Shown: piece after piece, positions 1-9,447 of the stretch
Layout: every line of letters begins with the position of its first letter
Numbering within the stretch: position 1 is the stretch's first letter
Source: Citreicoccus inhibens
GTDB taxonomy: Bacteria; Myxococcota; Myxococcia; Myxococcales; Myxococcaceae
NCBI RefSeq assembly: GCF_019039035.1
Contig: NZ_JAHNZT010000009.1
Span: forward strand, 62,001-126,000
DNA length: 64,000 nucleotides
Direction: 5' to 3'
The notes under the pieces: model-generated
Seen by the model: the letters and a program-made list of their open reading frames with translations, nothing else
Told to the model about the DNA's origin: nothing
Database searches by the model: none
Program-made: the position numbers and the translations under genes

Positions 1-1213
1 GCGACACCGGGTGCATGCCCTCCACCTCCAACTCGGAGAAGGCGCCCAGCCCCCGCGGAAAGGTGGACAGCACGTCCACGCCCGGCGCCACCAGGCTCAG
101 CTCCGGCCCGCCGGACGAGAACGAGGCGCGGCGCGCCTGCGAGTCCACCGCGCCCACCGCGAGCACGGACGGATCCGCCGCCGGGTACAGCACGGGGCCG
201 CCCCCCTGGTTCCCCGCCGCGGCCACCACGAGCATCCCGTGGTCCAGCGCGGCCTTGAACGCCTCCTCCGACAGCCGCGTGCCCGAGCCGCCGCCCAGCG
301 ACAGCGACGCGACGCGCGCGCCCTGCTGCTCGCACCACTCGAGCGCCTCGAAGACGTAGCTCATCTGCGTGCGCCCGTGCGTGTCGAGCACGCGGGCGAT
401 GAGCAGCTCCGCCTCGGGCGCCACGCCCACCACGCCATCCGGTCCCAGCACCGGCGCGCCCTGGCCCCCTTGTCCGTGCCGCGCCGCGAGGATGCCCGCC
501 ACGTGCGTGCCGTGGCCCTCGCCCCACACGCCGCCCTCGCTGTCGCTCGGGTCGTCATCGCCGTAGAGGAAGTCCTTGCTGGCGACGATGGCGCCCCGGA
601 ACTCCGGGTGCTGCACGTCCAGCCCGCTGTCGATGACGCACACGCGCACGCCTCGGCCCGTGGGCGCGCCCGGGTCCAACTGGCCATCGCCGTCCGCGTC
701 CCACACGTCCGAGGCCTGCACCATCCTCAGGCCCTCCATCTGCTCGGACGGCCAGGCGCCCAGCGCGGTCGCCGTGGCGGCCCCCAGCGCGGCGGCGTGG
801 GGCAGCGCCTGGCTGAGCCACACCTGATCCGTCTCGATGCTGTCCACGCGAGGGTCCGCCGCCAGCCGCGCCCGCTCCTCCGGACTGACCCGCGCCGCCA
901 CGGCCGGGATGTTCCGGTAGACGATGTTCACCTTCTCGCCCGCCACCGCCGCGGCGCTCACGTGGCGCCGCTCGCGGTAGCGGATGAGCACCGGCTCCCG
1001 TCCATCCTCGTCCACCTGCCCCGGCTCGATGACCGGCGCTGACCGCAGCCCCTGCCGCGCCTGACCCGGACGCGGGAGCACCTGGGTCGTCTGGCCTGGA
1101 CGCATGCCCGCGATGACACCTGGGCACACCTGGCCCTGGGCCTGGGTGGAGGTCGACACATCCAACGCACACGCCGAAATCGTCAGGAGTCCGATGAGTC
1201 CCCATCGCCGCAT
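1..1213 (-). CDS. Subtilisin-like (S8) serine protease, lipoprotein; C-terminus beyond window
   Basis: A secreted endopeptidase of the subtilase family, read leftward and cut by the window edge. It starts with a short basic segment and a lipobox-like end (LLTISAC), so it is probably an outer-membrane or periplasmic lipoprotein. Residues to about 185 look like a propeptide. The catalytic Asp lies in VCVIDSGLD (Asp194) and the catalytic His in HGTHVAG. A substrate-pocket motif, AAAGNQGG, follows. The catalytic Ser motif (GTSxAxP) is expected just past position 1 and cannot be seen. The ATG at 1213 gives the only start that produces a complete signal peptide. It is divergent from the kinase at 1688. 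Family assignment is firm; substrate is unknown. Confidence 0.9.
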   Translation of the reverse strand, partial: MRRWGLIGLLTISACALDVSTSTQAQGQVCPGVIAGMRPGQTTQVLPRPGQARQGLRSAPVIEPGQVDEDGREPVLIRYRERRHVSAAAVAGEKVNIVYRNIPAVAARVSPEERARLAADPRVDSIETDQVWLSQALPHAAALGAATATALGAWPSEQMEGLRMVQASDVWDADGDGQLDPGAPTGRGVRVCVIDSGLDVQHPEFRGAIVASKDFLYGDDDPSDSEGGVWGEGHGTHVAGILAARHGQGGQGAPVLGPDGVVGVAPEAELLIARVLDTHGRTQMSYVFEALEWCEQQGARVASLSLGGGSGTRLSEEAFKAALDHGMLVVAAAGNQGGGPVLYPAADPSVLAVGAVDSQARRASFSSGGPELSLVAPGVDVLSTFPRGLGAFSELEVEGMHPVS

Positions 1214-1687
1214 GACCCGCTCCTTCTCTTCACGTCGCCGGTGGACTGCGGGGGTTCACGGCCGAAACGATTCCGGCCACACCGGGCTCGCGTGCTCTTG
1301 AGGAAGTGCATCGCGCTCCGGCCCGGCAACGGCTCGGGGGGCCGTCTGGCCCTGGGGGTGTGCCGGTTCACATGGCATGTGTTGCCGTGATGACCTGCTT
1401 TCCGCGTTATCGGCGGGGCTTGGCGGTCCCCGCGCAACCCGCTGAAAAGTGGACCGCGTGGAGGTGGGCACACCTCCGCCGTTCGGAGGCGGTCCGCGAC
1501 CTTCGTGCAACGCCGCATTCGGCTCTGCGTATTGGTCCGTTGCACGGACAGTTGTGCCTGGAGGGTCTGACATGGCCCCCCAGGGTCGGGCCTGTCACTT
1601 CCGAGCGACCGCGGTGTTTGAGCGGGGGAGCGTCCTCGGGGCGGCTTGATTCCGCATGTGCCCCGTGGTGCGCTCGGGACCGAAGCC
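1214..1687. other. Divergent intergenic region, no gene recognised
   Basis: 474 bases between the divergent protease and kinase genes. Open frames here lack a ribosome site or family resemblance. It must hold both promoters, but no convincing -35/-10 pair or dyad was found by eye. Confidence 0.5.
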
Positions 1688-4087
1688 ATGAGCACCGCAC
1701 CGACAGAGTCGCCCCGATTTCTGGGGCGTTACGAGCTCGTCCACCTCTTGGGGCAGGGAGGGATGGGCGAGGTGTACCTCGCGAAGCTCTCGGGGGCGGC
1801 CGGCTTCGAGAAGCCCTGCATCGTCAAGACCATCCTCCCGGCGTTGCTGAAGGACCGGCAGTTCCTGGACCGGTTCCACCACGAGGCCAAGGTGCTGGTG
1901 CACCTGGTCCACTCCTCCATTGCCCAGGTGTACGACATGGGGGAGGCGGACGGGACGTACTTCATGGCGTTGGAGTACGTGGCCGGGGTGGACCTGGCGT
2001 ACCTGCTGGAGCAGGCGCGCGCCCAGGGCCGGGCGGTGCCGCTGCCGGTGGCCCTCTATGTGGGCCAGAAGATGGCCGAGGGCCTGGGCTACGCGCACCG
2101 CAAGGTGGGCCCGGACGGCGAGGCCCTGGGAATCGTCCACCGCGACGTGTCCCCGCACAACGCGATGGTGTCGTACGAGGGCGAGGTGAAGGTCATCGAC
2201 TTCGGCCTCGCCAAGTCCGCGGCGCGCAGCAAGTACACGCTGCCGTCCACGGTGATGGGGAAGCTGGGGTACATGTCCCCGGAGCAGGTGCGCGCCGAGC
2301 CCCTGGACCACCGCAGCGACATCTACTCGTGCGCGGTGGTGCTCTGGGAGATGCTCGCCGGCCGCACGCTCATCCCCCACGGCACCGTGGGCGAGATGAT
2401 GGCGGCCATGTCCCAGCCGGTGGTGCCCTCGCTGCAAGGGCTGCGGCCGGACGTGGACGCCGGGCTGGATGCGGTGGTGCGGCGCGCCCTGACGGCCTCT
2501 CCCGCGGACCGCTATGCGCGCGCGGATGACTTCGCCCGAGCCCTGAACGCGGAGCTGCTGCGCGTGGGCACGCCCCTGGGCGCCGAGGAGGTGGGCCAGT
2601 TCGTCCGCGCCCTGTGCCCGGACGCCTTCGCCGCGCAGCGGAAGCTGATCGCCAAGGTGTCGAGCAATCCCGGCGGGGTGGCGCGCACGCCTCCGCCCGG
2701 CGCGGGCGCCTACGGGACGGGCCTCTACGGCGTGAGCCCCGCGCCCGGCATGACCGACGTCTCCGGCACGGGGCCCACGGTGGTGCGTCCTCGCGATGCG
2801 TCCGCGCCCGGTGCGAGCCCGGGCTCGGGTGGCGTGGCCCGCGAGGGAGAGCAGGTGGACGCCGCGGCGCTGGGCGCCACCACGGTGCGTCCGCCCAGCG
2901 GGCCCACCGCGCCGCTGCCCTCCGCCAACGCCGTGACGCCGGCTCCGCTCGCGGCGCCCGTCGCCGCGATGCCCACGGTGGCCGAGCCGCCGCGGCGTCG
3001 CGCTCGGGGGCTTGGGGTGGCGCTGGCCGCGCTGCTGCTCGTGGGCTCCACCGCCGCCACCACCGCGTACTTCATGAAGGAGCGACTCCAGCCGAGCGAG
3101 GCGGGCGGGCCCGTGGCCCTGGCCGAGCCCGGGCCTCGACCTCCGCCGCCTGGACCTCCTCCGCATTCCCGTCCGCCTCCGCCGCGTCCGGGTGAGGCCG
3201 GTCCTCCTCCGCCGGGCGAGGAGCCTCGCGAGCCACCCCCCGTGGACGAGCAGGGCCGGCCCATCTTCGGCCGACCGGAGCCGGTTGCGCCGGGCGCCGA
3301 GGTGGCCGAGGCCGCTGCCCCGAGCGCGTCCTCCGACGCGGGCGCGGCGGTGCCCCACGCCGCGGAGCCGGCGAGCGCGGAGGCGATGCCCGCCGTGGGG
3401 ACGGGCCCGACGGCGGTGCCCGAGGTGAAGCCCGCGTCGGTGACGCGTCCCCGCAAGGCCGGGGTCTACGTCGCGGCGAAGTCCGTGGCGGAGGTGAAGG
3501 CCGTCCGAGGCGAGTTCGTCATCCCGGGCGCGGAGGGCCCCGGGCTCGACGCGAGCACGTCGCTCCAGGTGGTGGGGCTTCCTGTGAAGGCGAAGGGCGG
3601 CAAGCGGCGCCTGCTGGGCTGGGCCACGGTGGAGCGGTTCCGGCCGAGGCTCGGCATGGTGCAGCTGCGCTTGGATGACGACGCGTTCGCGGCGGAGGAG
3701 CCCCGCTTCGTGGTGCTGCCCGACCAGGTCGCGCCGGCGCCCGTCGCGGAGGCCCCCGCGGCCGTGACGCCTCCTCCCTCTGCCGAGCCCCAGAAGCCCG
3801 TGGGCATCAAGCTGGAGGGCCGCGTGGTGGTGCAGAGCCTGGGCGGACTGGGCCTCCTCAACCGCCGCTACGTGGTGCACAACGCGAGCAGCGTGCCGTG
3901 GACGGACTGCAAGATCATGCGCGCCGCGCAGGAGAGCGCCCGCATCCCCCGCGTGTTGCCCGGCCGCCCCATGTCCGTCGCGTTCGGCGACTTCAAGTGG
4001 GACGACGACGTACCCTACTTCCAGCAGGAGAACCGGCTGGTCATCCAGTGCCTGGAAGGCTCGGGCGAGTTCTACGTGAGCCGCTGA
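1688..4087 (+). CDS. Transmembrane eukaryote-like Ser/Thr protein kinase
   Basis: A 799-residue protein kinase of the Pkn type. The glycine loop is GQGGMGEVYLAK. Lys47 is the ATP-binding lysine, Asp153 lies in the catalytic loop HRDVSPHN, Asp171 is in DFG, and GYMSPEQVR replaces APE. The kinase domain covers about residues 15-300 and all key residues are present. A proline- and alanine-rich linker follows, with one membrane span near residues 440-465 (GVALAALLLVGSTAATTAYF), then a second Pro-rich stretch and a small globular C-terminal domain with no recognised family. The C-terminal part should be periplasmic and may act as a sensor. The ATG at 1688 was chosen over the upstream TTG at 1646 because it starts just before the kinase domain. 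Substrate unknown. Confidence 0.92.
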   Translation: MSTAPTESPRFLGRYELVHLLGQGGMGEVYLAKLSGAAGFEKPCIVKTILPALLKDRQFLDRFHHEAKVLVHLVHSSIAQVYDMGEADGTYFMALEYVAGVDLAYLLEQARAQGRAVPLPVALYVGQKMAEGLGYAHRKVGPDGEALGIVHRDVSPHNAMVSYEGEVKVIDFGLAKSAARSKYTLPSTVMGKLGYMSPEQVRAEPLDHRSDIYSCAVVLWEMLAGRTLIPHGTVGEMMAAMSQPVVPSLQGLRPDVDAGLDAVVRRALTASPADRYARADDFARALNAELLRVGTPLGAEEVGQFVRALCPDAFAAQRKLIAKVSSNPGGVARTPPPGAGAYGTGLYGVSPAPGMTDVSGTGPTVVRPRDASAPGASPGSGGVAREGEQVDAAALGATTVRPPSGPTAPLPSANAVTPAPLAAPVAAMPTVAEPPRRRARGLGVALAALLLVGSTAATTAYFMKERLQPSEAGGPVALAEPGPRPPPPGPPPHSRPPPPRPGEAGPPPPGEEPREPPPVDEQGRPIFGRPEPVAPGAEVAEAAAPSASSDAGAAVPHAAEPASAEAMPAVGTGPTAVPEVKPASVTRPRKAGVYVAAKSVAEVKAVRGEFVIPGAEGPGLDASTSLQVVGLPVKAKGGKRRLLGWATVERFRPRLGMVQLRLDDDAFAAEEPRFVVLPDQVAPAPVAEAPAAVTPPPSAEPQKPVGIKLEGRVVVQSLGGLGLLNRRYVVHNASSVPWTDCKIMRAAQESARIPRVLPGRPMSVAFGDFKWDDDVPYFQQENRLVIQCLEGSGEFYVSR

Positions 4088-4090
4088 CGC

Positions 4091-4115
4091 AGGGCCGCCC
4101 GGGATGGGCGGCCCT
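4091..4115. terminator. Hairpin between convergent genes
   Basis: A perfect 10-bp inverted repeat (AGGGCCGCCC / GGGCGGCCCT) with a 5-base loop, directly after the kinase stop and before the end of the convergent RDD gene. No U-tract, so it is a probable but unproven bidirectional terminator. Confidence 0.6.
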
Positions 4116-4138
4116 CGCGCCCCGAAGCACGTCGCGAA

Positions 4139-4810
4139 TCACTTCGGGAGTCGCTCCGAGGCCACGGGGCACGCGGCGACCACCTGGCTGACCTCCGGGT
4201 CACCTCGGCGTGCATCGCGCACCGCGCGCGACAGCGACGTCTTGCACTCCCACGTCACGTCCCGCGTCCCGTGACAGCAGTGCCAGCCCGTCAGCGTGCG
4301 GCCCAGGTACTTCACCAGCTCCTGCTTCGTGGGCATGACGATGAACCACGCCGCGGCGGCCAGCAGGGCCACCCAGGGGAGCTGGGGCAGCAGCGCCTTC
4401 AGCCACGCCACGACGCCGGGCCGCAGCGTCTCTGCGTGCACACCCTGCGCCTCGTCCAAGGGCCGGCGCTGAAGCACCGGTTGCATGGGCAGCTCCAGCG
4501 GCGCGGTGAACGCGCGCGCCAGTCCGCGCCCCAAGCCGGGAGGTTGACCGTCGCGCACCAGCCGGATGCCCAAGAGCTGCCGTCCCAGCGTGCGCCCCGT
4601 CAGCCCGCCCACCGCGCACACGAGCAGCCAGGCGAGGCCGATGGCCACCGCGAGCGCCGCGTGCGTGCGGTCATGCTCCAGGGCGCGCAGGGCACCCCAC
4701 CCCCAGAGCCCGGCGGACACGAGGTCCAGCAGGTCCGCCACCCACACGCGCCACTGGAGGCGAGCCGCCTCCGACACCGTATCCGTCGAGAACAACGTCC
4801 CGTGAGTCAT
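4139..4810 (-). CDS. RDD family membrane protein
   Basis: A 223-residue inner-membrane protein. Hydrophobic segments occur near residues 30-45, 55-75 and 150-170. The family motif is visible as GRTLGRQLLGIRLVRDG, the Arg-Asp/Arg-Asp signature region of RDD proteins. The C-terminal 50 residues contain a Cys pair (HCCHG) and another Cys, and are soluble. Role of the family is poorly known; some members are linked to ion transport or stress. The ATG at 4810 is preceded by a good GAGAGAGG ribosome site, so the longer frame upstream is not used. Confidence 0.8.
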   Translation of the reverse strand: MTHGTLFSTDTVSEAARLQWRVWVADLLDLVSAGLWGWGALRALEHDRTHAALAVAIGLAWLLVCAVGGLTGRTLGRQLLGIRLVRDGQPPGLGRGLARAFTAPLELPMQPVLQRRPLDEAQGVHAETLRPGVVAWLKALLPQLPWVALLAAAAWFIVMPTKQELVKYLGRTLTGWHCCHGTRDVTWECKTSLSRAVRDARRGDPEVSQVVAACPVASERLPK

Positions 4811-5002
4811 CTGCCTCTCTCGCGGCGCCACCATAGTCCGTCGCGCGCCGAAGGGCCCGGACGTTCGCCGGGGGACTCGGTCCGCCTCGTGACACTCGTC
4901 CTTTCCAGTGCTGAGCGCTGGCCCGGCCGGATGACGGCCGGGGAACACCGTGCGTGGCGGACAGTCCTCGGTGTCGGACAGGGCCTGTAGCCTTCAGCGG
5001 GC

Positions 5003-5446
5003 GTGATTTCGCTGGATGACAGCCTGTGGCCCCTGCTCATCGCCCGCTTCGAGGGGCCACACTCGCCCGATGAGTTCGAGGCCTACCTCGACCGGGCCGC
5101 TGGCTACTTCCGCCGCCGCGAACCCATGGTGATGCTGGTGGACGCCCGGGACGCGGTGGGCATGCCGCCCGCGCAGCGCCAGCGGCAGGCGGAGTGGCAG
5201 CGCCAGCACGAGTCCGTGCTGCGGCACTTCAACCAGGGCACCGCGTTCGTCATCACCTCGCCGGCCGTGCGGTTGTCCCTGAACGTCATCCTCGCGCTGC
5301 GCCCGCTGGTGGCGCCGCACGTCGTGGTGCCCACGCTGCGGCAGGCGATTGGCTGGGCGGCGGACCGCTTCGAGGAGACGGGACATCGTTTCCCCGCGCT
5401 CCGGCTGCGCACGGCGCTGTTGGGCTCCCGGCGGGGCAGCGGCTAG
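5003..5446 (+). CDS. Small STAS/SpoIIAA-like protein of unknown role
   Basis: 147 residues, starting with GTG. The pattern DDSLWPLLIARFEG, then a helix with DEFEAYLDRAA, then MVMLVDARDAVG is what one sees in single-domain STAS/SEC14-like proteins: beta strand, helix, and a strand ending in an Asp. The rest alternates helices and strands (AFVITSPAVRLSLN). No signal peptide or membrane span. It is divergent from the RDD gene and stands alone. Family call is from fold-like pattern only; function unknown. Confidence 0.6.
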   Translation: MISLDDSLWPLLIARFEGPHSPDEFEAYLDRAAGYFRRREPMVMLVDARDAVGMPPAQRQRQAEWQRQHESVLRHFNQGTAFVITSPAVRLSLNVILALRPLVAPHVVVPTLRQAIGWAADRFEETGHRFPALRLRTALLGSRRGSG

Positions 5447-5778
5447 CGCGGGCCCGCGCGTCCCGGGGCACCCGGCGGCGGCCCGAGGCGCGGAGGTTGG
5501 TCGGTCACGACCGGGGGGCGTGGCGGCTGTCCGTTTCCGGCAGTGGCGCGCCGTGCCACGGGCTCCCATCTTCCCTCCAGCGCGGTGCGGCGAGCCCGTG
5601 GCGGGCCTCGGTGCGCGCGCGAAGGCCATGACCCCGGAAGCGGGGGGATGGTGGGCGGAGGCGGCAGCGGCGGGGGGATGTCGGGGAGCGGCGGGGAGGT
5701 CGCGGGTCCCTCGCCGCTGTCGCCAAGGTCTCGCCTCCCTCTTGGAGCGGGCGAGGTTCTGCCGGACACTGCGCCCCC
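5447..5778. other. Intergenic region, no gene recognised
   Basis: 332 bases of extremely G/C-rich, partly Gly/Pro-codon-like repeats (ggcggcagcggcgg). The open frames here look like low-complexity artefacts and have no ribosome site. Presumably contains the promoter of the hybrid kinase. Confidence 0.5.
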
Positions 5779-8700
5779 ATGCACTCGCGGGTCGGGCGCC
5801 AGGCGGGATGGCGCCACCTCATCCACTGCTGCTTCCTCGTGGTCCTCCTCCTGGGGGCGCCCGGACTGACGCTCGATGCGCACCGGCGCGTCACGCAGTA
5901 CGTCCACGACGTGTGGCAGAGCGAGGATGGGCTCCCGCAGAACACCATCTTCTCCATGGCCCAGACGCGGGATGGCTACGTCTGGCTGGGCACCTTCGAG
6001 GGGCTGGTGCGCTTCGACGGCGCGCGCTTCACCGTCTTCGACCGGCGCAACACGCCCGAACTGCGCAGCCACGCGGTCTCGGCGCTCCTCGAGGACGCGT
6101 CGGGCACGCTCTGGGTGGGCACCGAGCGCGGGCTGCTCGCGTACGGGCACGGCGGCTTCGTGCGAGCCCATGGCGCGGCGAGCCCGCTGGCTGACGTGAA
6201 GGTGACGGTGCTCGCCCTCAGCGACGGCGTGCTGTGGGTGGGCACGCGCGAGGGGCTATGGCAGGTGCCGCTCACGGAGGGCGCCACGGCGCAGCGGTAC
6301 ACCGAGGCGCAGGGCCTGCCCTCCAACATCATCCACGCGCTGGCGTCCGACGCGGCGGGCGGCCTGTGGGTGGGCACCGACGCGGGCCTGGCGCGCCTGG
6401 TGGGCGGACGCGTGGAGCCGGCGCCCTTCCCCTTCCCGGGCCAGGAGGCCGCGCCCCCGTCCATCTCGGCACTGCGCGAGGACGCGGCGGGCGTGCTCTG
6501 GATGGGCACCGCCGTGGGCCTCTTCTCCTGGGCGGAGGGCCGGGTCACCCGCTACACCGAGGCCGAGGGGCTCCCGGCGGGCCCCATCGGCGCGCTGCTG
6601 ACGGACCGGCACGGCAACCTGTGGGTGGGCACGCGGCGCGGGGGGCTGGTGCGCTACGGCGCGGGCACCTTCGAGCGCCAGGGGACCGGCGAGGCCCTGG
6701 CCAGCGTCTCCGTGCTGTCCTTGCTGGAGGACAGCGAGGGCAGCCTGTGGGTGGGGACCTTCGCGGGCCTGCACCGCCTGCGCGATGGCGCCTTCGCGAC
6801 CTTCGGCCGGCCCGAGGGGCTGGGGCACGAGACCGCGAGCGCGGTGCTGGAGTCCCGCGACGGCGTGCTGTGGCTGGGCACCATGGGCGGCGGCCTGTTC
6901 CGCCTGGAGGAGGGGCACATCCTCCCCGTGACGGTCGCGGACGGCATGCCCGAGGAGACGGTGCTCGCGCTGGCGGAGACCCCGGACGGCGCGCTGTGGG
7001 TGGGGACGATGGGCGGCGTGTACCGCTCGGATGGTCGTCACCACTTCACGCGCGTGTTGTCGCGGGCGCAGGGCTTGCCGGATGACACGGTGACGGCGCT
7101 GCTGCCCGTGTCCGGCGGAGACCTGTGGGTGGGCATGCAGCACGGGCTGGCGCGCGTGCACGGCGGCGCGGTGACGGTGTACGGGGCGAAGCAGGGCGTG
7201 CCCACGGACGCGGTGGCCGTGATGCTGGAGGACCCGCTGGGCGGCGTGTGGTTCGGCTCGGACGCGGGGCTCATGCGCTGGGATGGCAAGGGCTTCACGC
7301 GCTACACCATGAAGGACGGCCTGCCCGGCGACGCGGTGCTCGCGCTGCTGGCGGATCCGGACGGCACGCTGTGGGTGGGCACGGAGACGGGGCTCGCGCG
7401 GCGCAAGGATGGCCGCTGGACGCGCTACACCACGGATCAGGGACTCTACGACGACGCGGTCTTCAGCCTGGTGCCGGACGGCGAAGGCTTCCTGTGGATG
7501 AGCAGCAACAAGGGCGTCTCCCGCGTGTCCCGCCGCGACCTGGAGGAGGTGGCCGAGGGGCTGCACCGGCGCGTGGAGGCGGTGGGCTTCGACGCGCGCG
7601 ACGGCATGCGCAGCGGCGAGTGCAATGGCAACACGCAGCCCTCGGGCTTCCGGGGCCGGGACGGCCGGCTGTGGTTCACCACCATCCGCGGCATGGTGGC
7701 GGTGGACCCCGCGCGCGTGCGGCCCGGCCTGCGCCCTCCGGACGTGCGCATGGAGGAGATTCGGGTGCAGGGGCAGCCGGTGCCGCTGGAGTCGCGGCTG
7801 GAGCTGCCTCCGGGCACCACGCGGCTGGAGCTGCGCTTCACCGCCTTCGCGCCGGGGGACACCTCGCGCCTGCCGTTCCGGTATCGGCTGGCGGGCCATG
7901 ACGAGGGCTGGGTGGACGCGGACGGGCGGCGGACCGCCACGTACACGAACCTGCGCCCGGGGCGATATCGCTTCGAGGTGACGGCCCGAGGGCGCGACGG
8001 CGCGTGGTCCGAGCCCGCGTCCCTGGAGGTCGTGCTGGTGCCCCGGCCGTGGCAGCGCACCGGCTTCTGGGCGCTGTTCGTGCTGGGCGTGGGCCTGTTG
8101 GGCACGGCGGTGTACCTGCTGCGCGTGGGGCGGCTGAAGGCGCGTGAGCGCTGGCTGGAGGCGCGCGTGCAGGAGCGCACCGCCGAGCTGGAGCTGGCCA
8201 ACCGCGAGTTGGAGGACAACATGCGCGCGCTGCGGGACACGCAGGCGCAGCTGCTCCAGGCGGGGAAGATGGCGGCGGTGGGGACGCTCGCGGCCGGCGT
8301 GGGACACGAAATCAACAACCCGCTGGCGTACATCGTGTCCAACCTGGAGCACGCGTGCACGGAGGCGGAGTCGCTCGCCACGCTGCCGGCGGACGCGGGG
8401 CCTCGGCTGCGGGACCTGAGCCAGGCGCTGCGCGAGGCGCTGCACGGCGCGGACCGGGTGCGCCGCATCGTCCGGGACCTGAAGACGTTCTCGCGCCGCG
8501 ACGACGAGGCGCTGGGGCCGGTGGACCTGACGTCCGTGCTGGAGTCCGCGGCGAAGATGGCGTCGAGCGAGCTGCGCCACCGCGCGCGGGTGATTCGCGA
8601 GTACGGCGAGGTCCCCAAGGTGGAGGGCAACGAGGCGCGGCTGGTGCAGGTGTTCCTCAACCTGCTCATCAACGCCGCGCAGGCGCTGCCCGAGGGCCGG

Positions 8701-9435
8701 GCCGAGGTGAACTCGGTGCGGCTGGTGATTCGCACGGGCGCGGTGGGCGAGGTCGTGGCCGAGGTGCGCGACACGGGCTCGGGCATGGCGCCGGAGATGG
8801 TGGGGCGCATCTTCGACCCGTTCTTCACCACCAAGCCGGTGGGCGTGGGCACGGGGCTGGGGCTGTCGCTGTGCCATGCGTACGTGACGGGCATGGGCGG
8901 ACAGATCTCCGTGGAGAGCGAGCTGGGCAAGGGCTCGGTGTTCCGCGTGACGCTGCGCGCGGCCCGTGCGCCGGGCGAGGGGCCGGTGGCGGCCCGCGAG
9001 GACGCGGCGAGCCGGGTGGCCGAGGTGGCCGCGCCCGTGCGAGGCAAGGTGCTGGTGGTGGACGACGAGCCCATGGTGAGCGGCGCCATCCGCCGCACGC
9101 TCGCGCGCGAGCATGACGTGGAGGTGATGGTGAGCTCGCGGCAGGCGCTGGAGCGGCTGCGCGCGCCCGACGCGAGCTTCGACGTCATCCTCTGCGACCT
9201 GATGATGCCGGAGCTGACCGGCATGGAGCTGCACGACGCGCTGGAGGAGAGCACGCCGCAGCTGGCGGCCCGCATGGTGTTCATCACGGGCGGCGCGTTC
9301 ACCTCGGCGGCGCGCACGTTCCTGGAGCGCGTGCGCAACCCGCGCGTGGAGAAGCCCTTCGAGCCGGAGGAGCTGCGCGAGGTGGTGCGCTCCGGCGTGG
9401 CGCGGGCGCGCGGGACCTCCAGCCGCGCGGCCTGA
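5779..9435 (+). CDS. Two-component propeller hybrid sensor histidine kinase with receiver domain
   Basis: A 1218-residue one-protein sensing system. A signal or anchor segment lies at about residues 15-30 (CCFLVVLLLGAPG). Some fourteen two-component-regulator propeller repeats follow (LWVGTxxGL pattern) to about residue 610, forming a two-bladed-ring periplasmic sensor, then a Y_Y_Y domain (RFTAFAPGDTSRLPFRYRL), a membrane span at about 757-778, and a coiled coil. The HisKA domain has the phospho-accepting His843 in GHEINNPLAY. The ATPase domain has NLLINAAQA, DTGSGM and GTGLGLSLCH. The C-terminal receiver has VVDDEP and phospho-acceptor Asp1140 (CDLMMPE). There is no DNA-binding output, unlike Bacteroides HTCS proteins, so a partner regulator is expected. 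No such partner lies next to it. Ligand unknown. Confidence 0.93.
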   Translation: MHSRVGRQAGWRHLIHCCFLVVLLLGAPGLTLDAHRRVTQYVHDVWQSEDGLPQNTIFSMAQTRDGYVWLGTFEGLVRFDGARFTVFDRRNTPELRSHAVSALLEDASGTLWVGTERGLLAYGHGGFVRAHGAASPLADVKVTVLALSDGVLWVGTREGLWQVPLTEGATAQRYTEAQGLPSNIIHALASDAAGGLWVGTDAGLARLVGGRVEPAPFPFPGQEAAPPSISALREDAAGVLWMGTAVGLFSWAEGRVTRYTEAEGLPAGPIGALLTDRHGNLWVGTRRGGLVRYGAGTFERQGTGEALASVSVLSLLEDSEGSLWVGTFAGLHRLRDGAFATFGRPEGLGHETASAVLESRDGVLWLGTMGGGLFRLEEGHILPVTVADGMPEETVLALAETPDGALWVGTMGGVYRSDGRHHFTRVLSRAQGLPDDTVTALLPVSGGDLWVGMQHGLARVHGGAVTVYGAKQGVPTDAVAVMLEDPLGGVWFGSDAGLMRWDGKGFTRYTMKDGLPGDAVLALLADPDGTLWVGTETGLARRKDGRWTRYTTDQGLYDDAVFSLVPDGEGFLWMSSNKGVSRVSRRDLEEVAEGLHRRVEAVGFDARDGMRSGECNGNTQPSGFRGRDGRLWFTTIRGMVAVDPARVRPGLRPPDVRMEEIRVQGQPVPLESRLELPPGTTRLELRFTAFAPGDTSRLPFRYRLAGHDEGWVDADGRRTATYTNLRPGRYRFEVTARGRDGAWSEPASLEVVLVPRPWQRTGFWALFVLGVGLLGTAVYLLRVGRLKARERWLEARVQERTAELELANRELEDNMRALRDTQAQLLQAGKMAAVGTLAAGVGHEINNPLAYIVSNLEHACTEAESLATLPADAGPRLRDLSQALREALHGADRVRRIVRDLKTFSRRDDEALGPVDLTSVLESAAKMASSELRHRARVIREYGEVPKVEGNEARLVQVFLNLLINAAQALPEGRAEVNSVRLVIRTGAVGEVVAEVRDTGSGMAPEMVGRIFDPFFTTKPVGVGTGLGLSLCHAYVTGMGGQISVESELGKGSVFRVTLRAARAPGEGPVAAREDAASRVAEVAAPVRGKVLVVDDEPMVSGAIRRTLAREHDVEVMVSSRQALERLRAPDASFDVILCDLMMPELTGMELHDALEESTPQLAARMVFITGGAFTSAARTFLERVRNPRVEKPFEPEELREVVRSGVARARGTSSRAA

Positions 9436-9447
9436 GCGCCGACGGCC

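Noticed and set aside
11-1042. 343-residue + strand open frame over the protease gene
   Set aside because: No family resemblance and Arg/His-rich; the - strand encodes a subtilase with Asp and His motifs.
4922-4942. 8-bp GC hairpin (CCCGGCCG / CGGCCGGG) between the RDD gene and the 5003 gene
   Set aside because: Lies between divergent starts, so not a terminator; too simple in GC-rich DNA to call an operator.
6256-9234. 992-residue open frame on the - strand opposite the hybrid kinase
   Set aside because: Low-complexity His/Arg/Gln composition; the opposite frame encodes an intact multi-domain kinase.
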